Positions 41,355 through 51,554 of a stretch of DNA of 64,000 nt are shown here, one piece after another. The notes beneath the pieces are model-generated. The model did no database searches. It was given only the letters and a program-made list of their open reading frames with translations, and was not told the DNA's origin. Every line of letters begins with the position of its first letter. Position 1 is the first letter of the stretch. This stretch comes from Qipengyuania xiapuensis (GTDB lineage Bacteria; Pseudomonadota; Alphaproteobacteria; Sphingomonadales; Sphingomonadaceae), in assembly GCF_019711395.1 (NCBI RefSeq), contig NZ_JAIGNL010000001.1, forward strand, positions 744,001 to 808,000, given 5' to 3'. The translations under genes and the position numbers were made by a program.

Positions 41355-42974
41355 TTACGGCGTTACCGTCGGCATCGTGTAGCCGACCGGGGCATCGGGC
41401 CCCAGCGGAATGCCGAGGTAGAACCAGATCACGATCAGCAGCGTGCCCGAGACGAGCAGCCATACCGAGTAGGGCAGCATCATCGCGGTGAGGCTGCCGA
41501 GGCCGAAGTCCTTCTTCCAGCGCTGTGCAAAGACGAGGATCAGCGGGAAGTACACCATCAGCGGCGTGATGATGTTGGTCGCGCTGTCGCCGACGCGGTA
41601 GGCAGCGGTCGCACCTTCCGGGCTGATGCCGAGCAGCATGAGCATCGGCACGAGGATCGGGGCCAGCAGCGCCCACTTTGCCGAGGCCGAACCCACGAAC
41701 AGGTTCAACAAGCCCGCGAACAGCACCATCAAGCCGAGAACCAGCGGCAGCGGCAGGCCGGTGCTCTCGATGCCGGCAGCGCCGTGGACCGCGGTGATGA
41801 GGCCGAGGTTCGACCAGCCGAACATCGCCACGAAGTGCGCAGCGGCAAAGGCGAGGACGAGGTAGTAACCCATGTCCTTCATGCTCTCGGCCATCATGTT
41901 CACCAGGTCGCGGTGATCCTTGATCGTGCCGGCAGCACGGCCATAGGCCCATCCGGTCAGCAGGAAGAGCAGGAAGAAGGCCGCTACGAGCGACTGGTAA
42001 AGCGGGCGCAGTTCGGAATGGATCGAGCAATCGGCTGCGGGGATTGCCTCACAGGCGGCTTCGTCGATCAGCGGAGTGCCCGGTGCGAAGACCATCAGCA
42101 CCCACAGGGCGACAACGAACAGCGCGGCGAGGCCTGCTGCGCGAAGGCCCTTGCTAGCGGCCGCCTCGTCCTGGGTTTCGATTTCCTCGCCACTACCGGC
42201 GCCAGCGGTCGCGCCGCCGGTCCATGCGCCGAGGCGGGGTTCGATGATCTTGTCGGTGACGTACCAGATGATCGGCAGGAACAGCACGGTCATAGCGGTG
42301 ATGAAGTACCAGTTGCCGGCGATGTTGGCGGTCCACGAGGGATCGAGCGCGCTTGCGCCGACCGCTTCCTCGGTAATCCCGAACAGCAATGCGTCGAGCT
42401 GGCCCGGCGAGATATTGGCCGAGAAGCCGCCCGATACGCCTGCAAAGGCCGCAGCGATACCGGCCAGCGGATGGCGACCGGCGGCTGCGAACAGGATGCC
42501 TGCAAGCGGGATGAGGACGACGTAGCCTGCGTCGGCTGCGTGGTTGCCGATCATGGCAACCAGCGCGACAACCGGCGTGAGCAGCGCCTTGGGAGCGCTC
42601 TTCACCGCCTTGGACATGCCTGCGGCAAAGAAACCGGAACGTTCGGCAACGCCTGCGCCGAGCATCACCACCAGCACGTATCCCAGCGGGTGGAAGTGGG
42701 TGAAGGTCTTGGGCATTTCGACCCAGAGGCGCTGGATATTGTCGGCAGCCAGCAGGCTCACGGCCTCGATCCGCAGCGCGCCGCCGGTTTCGGCGTCGAC
42801 GGCAGTCGGATGCAGCGCCGAAACGCCGGTCATCGCGGCGATCACCGAGATCACGACCAGTGCGATGATCAGGTAGAAGAAGATGAAAACCGGATCGGGC
42901 AGCTTGTTGCCCGTTCTCTCGACCCAACCGAGAATGCCTGTCTGCGCGTTCGACGCGGTGCTTGCCTCTGCCAT
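41355..42974 (-). CDS. abgT: AbgT family transporter
   Basis: 539 residues with about 12 transmembrane segments. Family motifs include 'ERTGNKLPDPVFIFFYLIIALVV', 'FTHFHPLGYVLVVMLGAGVAERSGFF' and 'IGNHAADAGYVVLIPLAG'. The AbgT family includes p-aminobenzoyl-glutamate importers and sulfonamide exporters; which applies here cannot be told. It runs opposite to its neighbours and is divergent from tdk (99 bp). Confidence 0.92.
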   Translation of the reverse strand: MAEASTASNAQTGILGWVERTGNKLPDPVFIFFYLIIALVVISVIAAMTGVSALHPTAVDAETGGALRIEAVSLLAADNIQRLWVEMPKTFTHFHPLGYVLVVMLGAGVAERSGFFAAGMSKAVKSAPKALLTPVVALVAMIGNHAADAGYVVLIPLAGILFAAAGRHPLAGIAAAFAGVSGGFSANISPGQLDALLFGITEEAVGASALDPSWTANIAGNWYFITAMTVLFLPIIWYVTDKIIEPRLGAWTGGATAGAGSGEEIETQDEAAASKGLRAAGLAALFVVALWVLMVFAPGTPLIDEAACEAIPAADCSIHSELRPLYQSLVAAFFLLFLLTGWAYGRAAGTIKDHRDLVNMMAESMKDMGYYLVLAFAAAHFVAMFGWSNLGLITAVHGAAGIESTGLPLPLVLGLMVLFAGLLNLFVGSASAKWALLAPILVPMLMLLGISPEGATAAYRVGDSATNIITPLMVYFPLILVFAQRWKKDFGLGSLTAMMLPYSVWLLVSGTLLIVIWFYLGIPLGPDAPVGYTMPTVTP

Positions 42975-43073
42975 CGATAGTCCCTGTATCGTCTTTTGCT
43001 TGATCGGGTGTCATCCCCAATCCTGTCTGACGGTCTCCTTAACAGCCTCGCCATGTCAGGCTAGGCCCCATCA

Positions 43074-43652
43074 ATGGCCAAGCTCTATTTCTATTTTGCC
43101 AGCATGAACGCGGGGAAGAGCTCGACGCTACTCCAGACCGCTTTCAACTATGGCGAACGCGGGATGACGGTGTCCCTGTGGACCGCCGCGCTCGACGACC
43201 GACCGGGCTTCGGCGCGATCTCGAGCCGCATCGGCCTGTCGAGCGATGCACACCGCTACGAGGCGGACACCGATATCGAGGCGCGGGTGCTCGAAGAGCA
43301 TGCCGAGAACCCGCTCGCCTGCGTTCTGGTCGACGAGGCGCAGTTCCTCACCAAGGAGCAGGTCTGGCAGCTGGCGAGCCTTGCCGACAAGGCTGGCATC
43401 CCGGTGCTTTGCTATGGCCTTCGCACGGATTTCCAGGGCGAGCTGTTCCCCGGCTCTGCGGCGTTGCTGGGCATTGCCGACAAGCTGATCGAGATGAAAG
43501 CGGTCTGCGACTGCGGGAAAAAGGCGACGATGAACCTGCGCGTCGACGAGACCGGCAAGGCCGTGAGCGAGGGCGCGCAGACCGAGATCGGCGGCAACGA
43601 CCGCTATGTCGCAATGTGCCGCAAACATTTTTCCGAGGCGCTCGAAGGCTAG
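43074..43652 (+). CDS. tdk: Thymidine kinase
   Basis: 192 residues, type II thymidine kinase. Walker A 'ASMNAGKSS' near the N-terminus, Walker B 'CVLVDEAQFL' with the catalytic Glu, lasso/zinc region 'CDCGKKATMN' with a later 'CRKHF', and 'YVAMCRKHF' at the C-terminus. It phosphorylates thymidine in the salvage pathway. Starts 99 bp from the divergent abgT gene. Confidence 0.95.
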   Translation: MAKLYFYFASMNAGKSSTLLQTAFNYGERGMTVSLWTAALDDRPGFGAISSRIGLSSDAHRYEADTDIEARVLEEHAENPLACVLVDEAQFLTKEQVWQLASLADKAGIPVLCYGLRTDFQGELFPGSAALLGIADKLIEMKAVCDCGKKATMNLRVDETGKAVSEGAQTEIGGNDRYVAMCRKHFSEALEG

Positions 43653-43691
43653 AGGGTGCGCAGGGGCCTGAGCGTTCCTAGATAGTCCCGC

Positions 43692-44381
43692 ATGTTCGAC
43701 ACGCTTACTCTCGCGCTGATCCTGATCCCCTGCCTGATCGTGGCCATTGTTTTCCACGAGGTTGCGCACGGTTGGACCGCCCTCGCGCTCGGCGACACGA
43801 CCGCGCGCGACATGGGGCGGCTGACGCTCAATCCGATCAAGCATGTCGATCCGATCGGCACACTGCTGGTGCCGGGCGCGCTTGCGTTGTTCGGTGGTCC
43901 GATCTTCGGTTGGGCCAAGCCCGTGCCGGTCAACGCTCGGCGGCTCGACAATCCGCGCTACGGCATGATGGCTGTGGCGGCGGCAGGGCCGGGGACCAAT
44001 ATCGTACTCTCGCTACTTGGCGCGGTGGTCTTCGGCATTATCGCCGGTTTCGCGACGAACTGGGGCGTGGCGCTTCCCGAATGGCTGATGACGGCATTCG
44101 GCGCGTTCATCCTGATCAACGCCTTTCTCGCGCTGTTCAACCTGCTGCCGATCCCGCCCTTCGACGGCTCGCACATCGTCGGCGGGTTGATGCCGCGTCG
44201 GTGGGCGCGCCATTGGCAGAGGCTGCAGGCGATGGGCATGTTGCTGCTGGCCGTGCTGATCGCTGCGACCTGGGCCTTTCCCGATGCGCGCTGGATCGAG
44301 AACACGGTCTACCCACCAGTCGAATGGCTGACCGGTGTGTTTTACTCGGTGGCCGACAGTATCGCGGGCATGATCGCATGA
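43692..44381 (+). CDS. Site-2 protease-like membrane metalloprotease (M50 family)
   Basis: 229 residues with about five transmembrane segments. HEVAH at 22-26 is the zinc-binding HExxH motif, and 'NLLPIPPFDGSHI' supplies the third ligand (Asp), as in the short cytoplasmic M50B/S2P group. 'GPIFGWAKPVPVN' is also typical. It cleaves transmembrane substrates; target unknown. The stop overlaps the truB start (ATGA). Confidence 0.93.
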   Translation: MFDTLTLALILIPCLIVAIVFHEVAHGWTALALGDTTARDMGRLTLNPIKHVDPIGTLLVPGALALFGGPIFGWAKPVPVNARRLDNPRYGMMAVAAAGPGTNIVLSLLGAVVFGIIAGFATNWGVALPEWLMTAFGAFILINAFLALFNLLPIPPFDGSHIVGGLMPRRWARHWQRLQAMGMLLLAVLIAATWAFPDARWIENTVYPPVEWLTGVFYSVADSIAGMIA

Positions 44382-45379
44382 CCGAACGCACCAAACCCGC
44401 ACCGCACGGCTGGCTGCTGCTCGACAAGCCGCGCGGGCTCGGCTCGACGCAGGCGGTCGGCATGGTCAAGCGCGTGCTGCGGCAGGGCGGCTACAAGAAG
44501 ACCAAGGTCGGCCACGGGGGCACGCTCGACCCGCTGGCCGAGGGCGTGCTTCCCATTGCGCTGGGCGAGGCGACGAAGCTCGCTGGCCGGATGCTCGATT
44601 CCGACAAGATCTACGAGTTCACGATCCAGTTCGGCGAGGAGACCGACACGCTCGACACAGAAGGCGAAATCGTCGAGCGGACCGACCGGCGCCCTCCCAT
44701 GGCAGCGATTGCCGCCGTGCTCGAACACTTCACCGGTCTCATCGAGCAGGCGCCGCCCGCCTATTCGGCGATCAAGGTCGACGGCAAACGTGCCTATGAT
44801 CGCGCGAGGGCGGGCGAAGAGGTCGAGATGAAGACCCGCGCGGTCACCATCCACGAGCTGGGTTTCGCAGGCGAGCGCGAAGACGCGGAGCTGCGGTCTT
44901 CCTTTGCCACGACAGCCGGCAGGCCCGATCCCTACGACCCGCAGGCCCCGCTCGAACTGGCGGACTCCGTCACGCTCGTCGCGCATGTCTCCAAGGGCAC
45001 TTACATCCGCTCGCTTGCACGGGATATCGCACGCGCACTTGGGACGCTGGGCCATGTTACCTATCTAAGGCGCGTGAAGGCCGGTCCCTTCCTCGAAAAC
45101 GAGGCGATTTCGCTGGACAAGCTCGAGGAAATCGCTAAGGGCGCGGCCATTGAAAACCTTCTCCTGCCGCTAGAGGCGGGACTGGACGACATCCCGGTCC
45201 TTCCCCTCGAACCCGACAGCGCGCAGGCGGTCCGCCAGGGCCGGGTATTGTCGGACCTGCCCCAAACCGATGGGCTCCACTTGGCGAAACTGGGCGAAAC
45301 CCCGGTAGCGCTCATGGAACTCGAAGGTGGGACGGCCAAGGTCGTCAGGGGTTTCAACCTACCGGATGTCGCGGAGTAA
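44378..45379 (+). CDS. truB: tRNA pseudouridine(55) synthase
   Basis: 333 residues. Catalytic Asp51 in '[17 protein letters not shown]', '[22 protein letters not shown]', '[25 protein letters not shown]' and '[16 protein letters not shown]' are the TruB signatures. It makes pseudouridine 55 in the T loop of tRNAs. The ATG overlaps the protease stop; the frame is open further upstream but lies inside the protease gene. rpsO begins 5 bp after its stop. Confidence 0.96.
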   Translation: MTERTKPAPHGWLLLDKPRGLGSTQAVGMVKRVLRQGGYKKTKVGHGGTLDPLAEGVLPIALGEATKLAGRMLDSDKIYEFTIQFGEETDTLDTEGEIVERTDRRPPMAAIAAVLEHFTGLIEQAPPAYSAIKVDGKRAYDRARAGEEVEMKTRAVTIHELGFAGEREDAELRSSFATTAGRPDPYDPQAPLELADSVTLVAHVSKGTYIRSLARDIARALGTLGHVTYLRRVKAGPFLENEAISLDKLEEIAKGAAIENLLLPLEAGLDDIPVLPLEPDSAQAVRQGRVLSDLPQTDGLHLAKLGETPVALMELEGGTAKVVRGFNLPDVAE

Positions 45380-45384
45380 ATACT

Positions 45385-45654
45385 ATGTCGGTTGCACCCG
45401 ATACGAAGCAGAAGATCATCAAGGACAACGCCCAGAGCAAGGGTGATACCGGTTCGCCGGAAGTCCAGGTTGCCATCCTCACCGAGCGCATCAAGAACCT
45501 GACCGAGCACTTCAAGTCCAACCACAAGGACAACCACTCGCGTCGCGGCCTCCTGATGATGGTCAACAAGCGCCGTAATCTCCTCGCCTATCTCAAAAAG
45601 AAGGATGTGGAGCGTTACAACGCCCTGATCGCGAAGCTGGGTCTTCGTAAGTAA
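45385..45654 (+). CDS. rpsO: 30S ribosomal protein S15
   Basis: 89 residues, normal length. '[51 protein letters not shown]' is the S15 core. It binds the central domain of 16S rRNA. The order truB-rpsO-pnp is conserved in proteobacteria. A terminator hairpin follows at 45663. Confidence 0.98.
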   Translation: MSVAPDTKQKIIKDNAQSKGDTGSPEVQVAILTERIKNLTEHFKSNHKDNHSRRGLLMMVNKRRNLLAYLKKKDVERYNALIAKLGLRK

Positions 45655-45662
45655 GAGTTTCA

Positions 45663-45691
45663 AGAGGGGCGGCCACGAAGGTCGCCCCTCT
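45663..45691 (+). terminator. Hairpin terminator between rpsO and pnp
   Basis: A 12-bp stem AGAGGGGCGGCC / GGTCGCCCCTCT (one wobble) with loop ACGAA, followed by TACTATTT, so it is probably leaky. The remaining leader 45692-45830 upstream of pnp is GC-rich and can form further hairpins (CCCCGCGCGG / CCCCGCGGG region, 45789-45815). It may be an RNase III/PNPase autoregulation target, as in other bacteria. Confidence 0.7.
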
Positions 45692-45830
45692 TACTATTTG
45701 GCACCCGCGCAATCCGGCGCGGCCTGCCAGTCAAGGGGGCTAAGGAAAGCCCGAACCGGACCGGGACGGAATACCCGGCACAGTAGGCCCCGCGCGGCAA
45801 TGTGGCCCCGCGGGTTCATAAGGAAAATAC

Positions 45831-48116
45831 ATGTTCGACAAGAAAACCGTATCGATTGAGTGGGGCGGAAAGACCCTCACCCTCGAAACCGGTCAGATCG
45901 CCCGTCAGGCAGACGGCGCCGTTCTGGCCACCTATGGCGAAACCGTGGTGCTGTGCGCCGTGACCGCCGCCAAGAGCGTCAAGGAAGGACAGGACTTCTT
46001 CCCGCTGACCGTTCACTACCAGGAAAAATTCTCCGCCGCGGGCCGTATCCCGGGTGGCTTCTTCAAGCGCGAAGGCCGCGCCACGGAGAAGGAAACGCTG
46101 ACCTCCCGCCTGATCGACCGCCCCGTGCGTCCGCTCTTCCCGGAAGGCTTCTACAACGAAATCAACGTGATCGCGCAGGTCCTGTCCTATGACGGCGAGA
46201 CCGAACCCGATATCGTCGCGATGATCGCTGCTTCGGCCGCGCTGACCATCTCGGGCGTGCCCTTCATGGGCCCGATCGGCGCTGCACGCGTCGGCTTCCG
46301 CAATGGCGAATACGAACTGAACCCGAGCCTGCAGACCGCGCTCGACGAAGAAGGTCGCCTCGACCTCGTCGTCGCCGCCACGCAGGACGCGGTGATGATG
46401 GTCGAATCCGAAGCCAAGGAGCTGACCGAAGAGGAAATGCTCGGCGCCGTCATGTTCGCGCATGAGGAAAGCCGCAAGGTCATCGGTGCGATCATCGATC
46501 TGGCCGAACAGGCTGCCAAGGATCCGTGGGAAATCGACACCTCGGACGACACTTCGGCCATCAAGGAAAAGCTGCGCGGCCTCATCGGCGACGATATCGC
46601 TGCCGCTTACAAGCTGACCGACAAGTCGGCCCGCTCGGACGCGCTCAACGCAGCACGTGCCAAGGCCAAGGAAGCTTTCGCGGAAGAAGAAGCGCAGACG
46701 CAGCTCGTCGCCAACAAGGCGGTGAAGAAGCTCGAAGCGGAAATCGTCCGCGGCGCCATCATCAAGGACGGCACCCGCATCGACGGCCGCAAGCTCGACC
46801 AGGTTCGCCCGATCGAGGCGATGGTCGGCCTGCTTCCGCGTACGCACGGTTCGGCGCTGTTCACCCGCGGTGAAACGCAGGCGATCTGCACCACCACGCT
46901 GGGCACCAAGGATGCCGAGCAGATGATCGATGGTCTGGAGGGTCTCTCCTACAACCACTTCATGCTGCACTATAACTTCCCGCCGTATTCGGTCGGTGAA
47001 GTCGGCCGCTTCGGTTTCACCGGTCGCCGCGAAACGGGTCACGGCAAGCTCGCATGGCGCGCTCTGCACCCCGTCCTGCCCGACCACGAGGACTTCCCCT
47101 ACACGATCCGCGTCCTGTCGGACATCACCGAGTCGAACGGCTCGAGCTCGATGGCGACCGTTTGCGGTGGCTGTCTGTCGATGATGGACGCAGGCGTTCC
47201 GATCGAACGTCCGGTCTCCGGCATCGCCATGGGCCTGATCCTCGAAGGCGACGACTTCGCGGTCCTGTCGGACATCCTGGGTGACGAAGATCACCTCGGC
47301 GACATGGACTTCAAGGTTGCCGGTTCGGAAGCTGGTATCACCACCATGCAGATGGACATCAAGGTTGCCGGCATCACGCAGGAAATCATGGCCAAGGCGC
47401 TGGAGCAGGCGAAAGCCGGCCGCCAGCATATCCTCGGCGAGATGGCCAAGGCGCTGTCGACCTCGCGTTCCGGCGTTTCGAAGCACGCTCCGCGCATCGA
47501 GACCATGCAGATCGACAAGTCGAAGATCCGCGACGTCATCGGTACGGGCGGCAAGGTGATCCGCGAGATCGTCGCGGAAACCGGCGCCAAGGTCGACATC
47601 GACGACGAAGGCGTGATCAAGATTTCGTCGAGCAATGCCGACGAGATCGAAGCCGCGAAGAAGTGGATCGAAGGCATCGTCGAAGAGGCGGAAGTCGGCA
47701 AGATCTACACCGGCAAGGTCGTCAATATCGTCGACTTCGGTGCATTCGTGAACTTCATGGGCGGCAAGGACGGTCTCGTCCACGTCAGCGAAATGAAGAA
47801 CGAGCGCGTAGAAAAGCCGACCGACGTCGTGTCGGAAGGCCAGGAAGTGAAGGTCAAGGTCCTCGAGATCGACCAGCGCGGCAAGGTCCGCCTGTCGATG
47901 CGCGTGGTCGACCAGGAAACCGGCGAAGAGCTGGAAGACACCCGTCCGCCGCGCGAACCGCGCGGTGACCGTGGCCCGCGTGGCGGCGGTCGTGGCGGTG
48001 ATCGTCGTGGCGGTGGCCGTGGCCCGCGTGGTGGCGGTCGTGACCGCGGCGGCGACCGTGGCGGGAACAAGGACGGGGGCGGTGAGGCCCACGTGCCGGA
48101 CTTCCTGAAGGACTAA
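45831..48116 (+). CDS. pnp: Polyribonucleotide nucleotidyltransferase (PNPase)
   Basis: 761 residues. Two RNase PH domains (about 10-210 and 315-540, with '[18 protein letters not shown]' and '[14 protein letters not shown]'), KH domain ('[21 protein letters not shown]') and S1 domain ('[32 protein letters not shown]'). It ends with about 45 residues of Arg/Gly/Asp repeats (RGG-like) that E. coli PNPase lacks. It degrades RNA 3'-5' and can also add tails. Long structured leader upstream. Confidence 0.97.
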   Translation: MFDKKTVSIEWGGKTLTLETGQIARQADGAVLATYGETVVLCAVTAAKSVKEGQDFFPLTVHYQEKFSAAGRIPGGFFKREGRATEKETLTSRLIDRPVRPLFPEGFYNEINVIAQVLSYDGETEPDIVAMIAASAALTISGVPFMGPIGAARVGFRNGEYELNPSLQTALDEEGRLDLVVAATQDAVMMVESEAKELTEEEMLGAVMFAHEESRKVIGAIIDLAEQAAKDPWEIDTSDDTSAIKEKLRGLIGDDIAAAYKLTDKSARSDALNAARAKAKEAFAEEEAQTQLVANKAVKKLEAEIVRGAIIKDGTRIDGRKLDQVRPIEAMVGLLPRTHGSALFTRGETQAICTTTLGTKDAEQMIDGLEGLSYNHFMLHYNFPPYSVGEVGRFGFTGRRETGHGKLAWRALHPVLPDHEDFPYTIRVLSDITESNGSSSMATVCGGCLSMMDAGVPIERPVSGIAMGLILEGDDFAVLSDILGDEDHLGDMDFKVAGSEAGITTMQMDIKVAGITQEIMAKALEQAKAGRQHILGEMAKALSTSRSGVSKHAPRIETMQIDKSKIRDVIGTGGKVIREIVAETGAKVDIDDEGVIKISSSNADEIEAAKKWIEGIVEEAEVGKIYTGKVVNIVDFGAFVNFMGGKDGLVHVSEMKNERVEKPTDVVSEGQEVKVKVLEIDQRGKVRLSMRVVDQETGEELEDTRPPREPRGDRGPRGGGRGGDRRGGGRGPRGGGRDRGGDRGGNKDGGGEAHVPDFLKD

Positions 48117-48139
48117 GTCTTTCCGGACCCAAATCGAAG

Positions 48140-48171
48140 AGGGGCCGCGGGGAAACCTGCGGCCCCTTTTT
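48140..48171 (+). terminator. Rho-independent terminator after pnp
   Basis: A 12-bp stem AGGGGCCGCGGG / CCTGCGGCCCCT (one wobble) with loop GAAA, then TTTTT. The rest of the gap to 48305 shows no gene. Confidence 0.9.
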
Positions 48172-48305
48172 CGTGCGCGCCACATTCGCACGCGCGCTGT
48201 GCTATGATGCGAGACACTTCCTGAAGTTGCACCGCCCAAGAGCGAGTCGCAGGAACAATCATCCGGATCGCATCGGGTCGCTTGTCCTCAAGACAGGAGA
48301 GCGAA

Positions 48306-49367
48306 ATGAGCGAAGAGATCGACATGACGAAAGTGGAGGAGCTCGCCGGCAAGGTGATCGGCGACGTTGCGGGCGCGCTGAGCCTTTTCATGGCCTATAT
48401 CGGTGACCAGGCGGGCGTGTTCGACGCCCTGGACGGCGAAGGGCGGCTGACGCTGGCGCAGATCGCCGCGAAGACCGGCTTCAACGAGAAGTACCTCCAC
48501 CAGTGGCTCGGTTCGGTCAGTGCCGCGGGCTATGTCACCTACCATCCCGAAGACGACACTTTCTCCCTCTCGCCAGAACAGGCGTTGATCATGGCGCGCG
48601 AGGGCCAGCCGGCTTGCATGCAGGGCTTCATACAGGCGGTCGTCTCGCAATATGAAGAACACGAAAAGTCGGTCGATACCTTCAAGTCGGGCAAGGGGCG
48701 GCCATGGGGCGAGCATTCGCAATGCCTGTTCTGCGGCACCGATCGCTTCTTCCGTCCCGGCTACCAGGCAAACCTCGTCGACAACTGGATACCCTCGCTC
48801 GACGGGGTGGAGGCGAAGCTCAACAAGGGCGCGAAGGTGGCCGATATCGGCTGCGGTCACGGCTCCTCGACCGTGCTGATGGCGAAGGCCTATCCGTCAT
48901 CGACGATCCACGGCATCGATTTCCACGAACCCTCGATCGAGGAAGCACGCAAGAAGGCCGCGGAAGCGGGTGTCACCAATGTCGAATTCCATGTCGCCAC
49001 GGCGCAGGATTTCGACGGTGAGGACTATGACTTCGCCTGCATCTTCGATGCCTTGCACGACATGGGCGATCCGGTCGGTGCAGCGAAGCATATCCGCGAG
49101 GCACTGAAGGATGACGGCACGCTCATGCTGGTCGAACCCATGGCTGGCGATACGATGGCGGAAAACATGCATCCGCTCGGCCAGATCTTCTATGCCTTCT
49201 CGACAACGGTCTGCACGCCGGCCTCGCTGTCGCAGCCGGTCGGGCTGGGCCTCGGCGCACAGGCGGGACAGAAGCGGCTGACCGAAGTGCTCGAAGAAGC
49301 CGGCTTCGGGAATGTCCGCCGTTCGGCCGAAACGCCGACAAACATGGTGCTCGAAGTCACGGGCTGA
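48306..49367 (+). CDS. SAM-dependent methyltransferase with N-terminal winged helix
   Basis: 353 residues from the ATG at 48306 (AGGAGAG upstream). N-terminal helical/winged-helix dimerisation part ('LTLAQIAAKTGFNEKYLHQWLGSVSAAGYV'), then a class I methyltransferase domain with motif I 'VADIGCGHGSSTVLMAKAYP', post-I Asp ('IDFHEPSIEEA') and motif IV region 'DFACIFDALHDMG'. The layout is like that of small-molecule O-methyltransferases. 'CLFCGTDRFFRPGY' is a distinctive insert. Substrate unknown. Confidence 0.88.
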   Translation: MSEEIDMTKVEELAGKVIGDVAGALSLFMAYIGDQAGVFDALDGEGRLTLAQIAAKTGFNEKYLHQWLGSVSAAGYVTYHPEDDTFSLSPEQALIMAREGQPACMQGFIQAVVSQYEEHEKSVDTFKSGKGRPWGEHSQCLFCGTDRFFRPGYQANLVDNWIPSLDGVEAKLNKGAKVADIGCGHGSSTVLMAKAYPSSTIHGIDFHEPSIEEARKKAAEAGVTNVEFHVATAQDFDGEDYDFACIFDALHDMGDPVGAAKHIREALKDDGTLMLVEPMAGDTMAENMHPLGQIFYAFSTTVCTPASLSQPVGLGLGAQAGQKRLTEVLEEAGFGNVRRSAETPTNMVLEVTG

Positions 49368-49428
49368 CTATCGGGAGCGGCGAAGGACCGCTAACGGGGC
49401 AGGCGAACCGGTTGAAACAGGATTGCCG

Positions 49429-50109
49429 ATGCTCCCGCGCGAAGAACTTGCCACTGCCGAAATCCCCGGAGGCGACACGCTGACGCTGGTCAGCCATGGC
49501 CGCGATTTCATCATCATGCTCGGCCGGAACGAGCTGATGGGTACGCGCATGCAGTTCAGCGAGGAACAGCTTGCCGAGCTGACGCTGGCCGAGCTGCGCA
49601 CCTCCGCGCCACGTGTCCTGATCGGTGGCTATGGGATGGGCTTCACCTTCCGCAAGGCGCTGGAGAAGGGCGGCGTGAAAGCCGAGATCGTTGTGGCGGA
49701 AGTCGTGCCCGAGATTCTCGAATGGGCGCAGGGGCCCTTGAAGCACCTCACCGGAGACACGCTCGACGATCCTCGCGGTGACGTGGTGCTGTGCGATGTC
49801 GCGGCGCTGATCGACGATGCCAATGACGGAACCTGCGACAAGTGGGACGCCATCCTGCTCGATGTCGACAACGGGCCGGACGGTATCGTGCGCGACGGCA
49901 ACGAGCGGCTCTATTCGCGCACCGGGCTCGGCAAGGCACGCGATGCGCTCAAGCCGGGCGGCGTGCTGGCCGTGTGGTCGGCAGCACCCGATCACCGGTT
50001 CCGCATCCGCCTTAAGGAAGCGGGTTTCGAGGTCGAGGAGCGCACCGTGCGCGCCCGCCCCAACAACAAGGGGCCGCGTCACACGATCTGGTTTGCGCGC
50101 AAGCCCTGA
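49429..50109 (+). CDS. Spermidine synthase-like Rossmann-fold protein
   Basis: 226 residues from the ATG at 49429. 'PRVLIGGYGMGFTFRKALE' is a SAM/dcSAM-binding motif I. 'EIVVAEVVPEILEWAQGPL' matches the acidic strand of spermidine synthases, and 'WDAILLDVDNGPDGIV' the catalytic Asp strand. It lacks the N-terminal beta domain of true spermidine synthases, so its reaction is uncertain. Follows the methyltransferase by 61 bp and converges with the diguanylate cyclase. Confidence 0.82.
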   Translation: MLPREELATAEIPGGDTLTLVSHGRDFIIMLGRNELMGTRMQFSEEQLAELTLAELRTSAPRVLIGGYGMGFTFRKALEKGGVKAEIVVAEVVPEILEWAQGPLKHLTGDTLDDPRGDVVLCDVAALIDDANDGTCDKWDAILLDVDNGPDGIVRDGNERLYSRTGLGKARDALKPGGVLAVWSAAPDHRFRIRLKEAGFEVEERTVRARPNNKGPRHTIWFARKP

Positions 50110-50113
50110 GGCG

Positions 50114-51295
50114 TCAGGCGACTTCGCCGATCTTCGAGGGAGGGCGGAATTCGGTGAGCGACAGGCTGCGGTTCCGGCCGCTTTCCTTGGCGGCATAGAG
50201 CGCCTTGTCGGCGCGCTTCATCGCGCAGGTCAGCGTGTCGCCCTCGCTGATGGACGTGAGGCCCGCGCTTGCCGTGACCGGGTAGGGCAGGTCCGGCACA
50301 TAGGCCCGTACGGCCAGCGTGATGCATCGACGCGCCTGTTCGGCACGTTCCTGCCAATCATCACCGTAGATCAGGACGACGAACTCTTCCCCGCCAAGAC
50401 GGGCAACGAAGGTGTGGTCGATCTTCAGCCCCTGCGCGATCCCGACAAGGACCCTGTCGCCGGTCTCGTGACCGAACTGGTCGTTGATCCGCTTGAAATG
50501 GTCGCAATCGATCAATGCGAGACCCGACAGGTTGGATCGGTCCGCATTCTCGAAATGCTGGTCGAGCCCGCGGCGATTGGCGATTTCGGTCAGCGGATCG
50601 GTCACGGTCATGAGCTCTGCGGCTTTCATGTCCGCCATGGCACGATCACGCTCCTTCTGGATGATCACGAACCCGTCCACGATACCCGTTGCCGAGACCA
50701 CGAAATCGATCACCAGGCCGGCCAGCAGGAGGTAGGGCCAGTAAGGTAGGTGGCCCCGTGTCACCAGTTCGTAGCTGAATGCCACAAGCCCGATCAGGAT
50801 CAGGGGGCCCCAGCCGATCAACTGGAAGCGCGCCGCCCTGCTTCCTGCCTTGATTGCGGCATAAAGCCCGCTGGCGAGCAGGACGGTGCAGGCCAGAAGG
50901 GTGAGGTCATGCAGCTGGTTGTACAGAGGCAGTGTCTGACCGATCGCACTCGCCGCCGCGGCAAACAGCCCGAGCGGGAGCATCCAGTAGAGCAGGCGCC
51001 GTGCCTTCCCGAGCTTGATGTGCGGTTCGACGTAATTGGCAAGGAAGGGGCCGGTCATCGCTGCCCCGAGTGCAAGGGCAGCTTCCGCCAGCCAGAGGTT
51101 GGTACCGACGACCGGTTCGCCATTGGAGAGTTCGATCGGGAAGAGTGCGATCACCATGCAGGTGAAGAAGATTGCCCGCGCCACGCCCCAGAGCAGGTAG
51201 CTCCGCTGGACGAGCGGGTAGATCGCTGCGGCCGTGAGACCGAAGACCCCTGCAATCCCCAAGAATGCGCCGAAGGTGACGCTCTCCACATCCAT
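50114..51295 (-). CDS. Membrane-bound diguanylate cyclase (GGDEF)
   Basis: 393 residues. The N-terminal half has about seven transmembrane segments (5-215). The GGDEF domain (about 245-385) has an intact active site GGEEF in 'ARLGGEEFVVL', plus 'DCDHFKRINDQFGHETGD'. The RxxD inhibitory site normally just before the active site is absent ('IDHTFVA'). It should make cyclic di-GMP from two GTP without that product feedback. The ATG at 51295 is preferred; a TTG at 51385 would add 30 residues. An imperfect dyad TTGGT...ACCAA at 51378-51401 lies upstream. Confidence 0.9.
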   Translation of the reverse strand: MDVESVTFGAFLGIAGVFGLTAAAIYPLVQRSYLLWGVARAIFFTCMVIALFPIELSNGEPVVGTNLWLAEAALALGAAMTGPFLANYVEPHIKLGKARRLLYWMLPLGLFAAAASAIGQTLPLYNQLHDLTLLACTVLLASGLYAAIKAGSRAARFQLIGWGPLILIGLVAFSYELVTRGHLPYWPYLLLAGLVIDFVVSATGIVDGFVIIQKERDRAMADMKAAELMTVTDPLTEIANRRGLDQHFENADRSNLSGLALIDCDHFKRINDQFGHETGDRVLVGIAQGLKIDHTFVARLGGEEFVVLIYGDDWQERAEQARRCITLAVRAYVPDLPYPVTASAGLTSISEGDTLTCAMKRADKALYAAKESGRNRSLSLTEFRPPSKIGEVA

Positions 51296-51502
51296 GACAG
51301 TCTCTTGTCCTCTCGATCCTGCTGCTTGCTTTAAGGGCAAAACAGCAGCCTCCCTTATCGCTTCAAGGCGTGACAGCTTGGTCAACCGAAATGGTAACCA
51401 ACAGGAAAACTTTTAATCCAATCTCGATCCATTTCAGACAGTTACGCGAGCTAATACTTTGCCGGCGAGAAGTAAACGCGCTCGAACGAACCGCAATAAC
51501 AA

Positions 51503-51528
51503 AGGCCCCCGGGCAATCCCGAGGGCCT
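51503..51528 (-). terminator. Terminator after gcrA
   Basis: Stem AGGCCCCCGGG / CCCGAGGGCCT (one mismatch), loop CAAT. On the minus strand it is followed by TTGTTATT. The gap 51296-51554 holds this and the promoter region of the diguanylate cyclase. Confidence 0.7.
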
Positions 51529-51554
51529 CTTGTGTTCGTTTGCCTGTGGCCGGA

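Noticed and set aside
45816-48239. 807-codon minus-strand frame across pnp
   Set aside because: Shadow of PNPase; no domain signature, and it runs into the pnp terminator.
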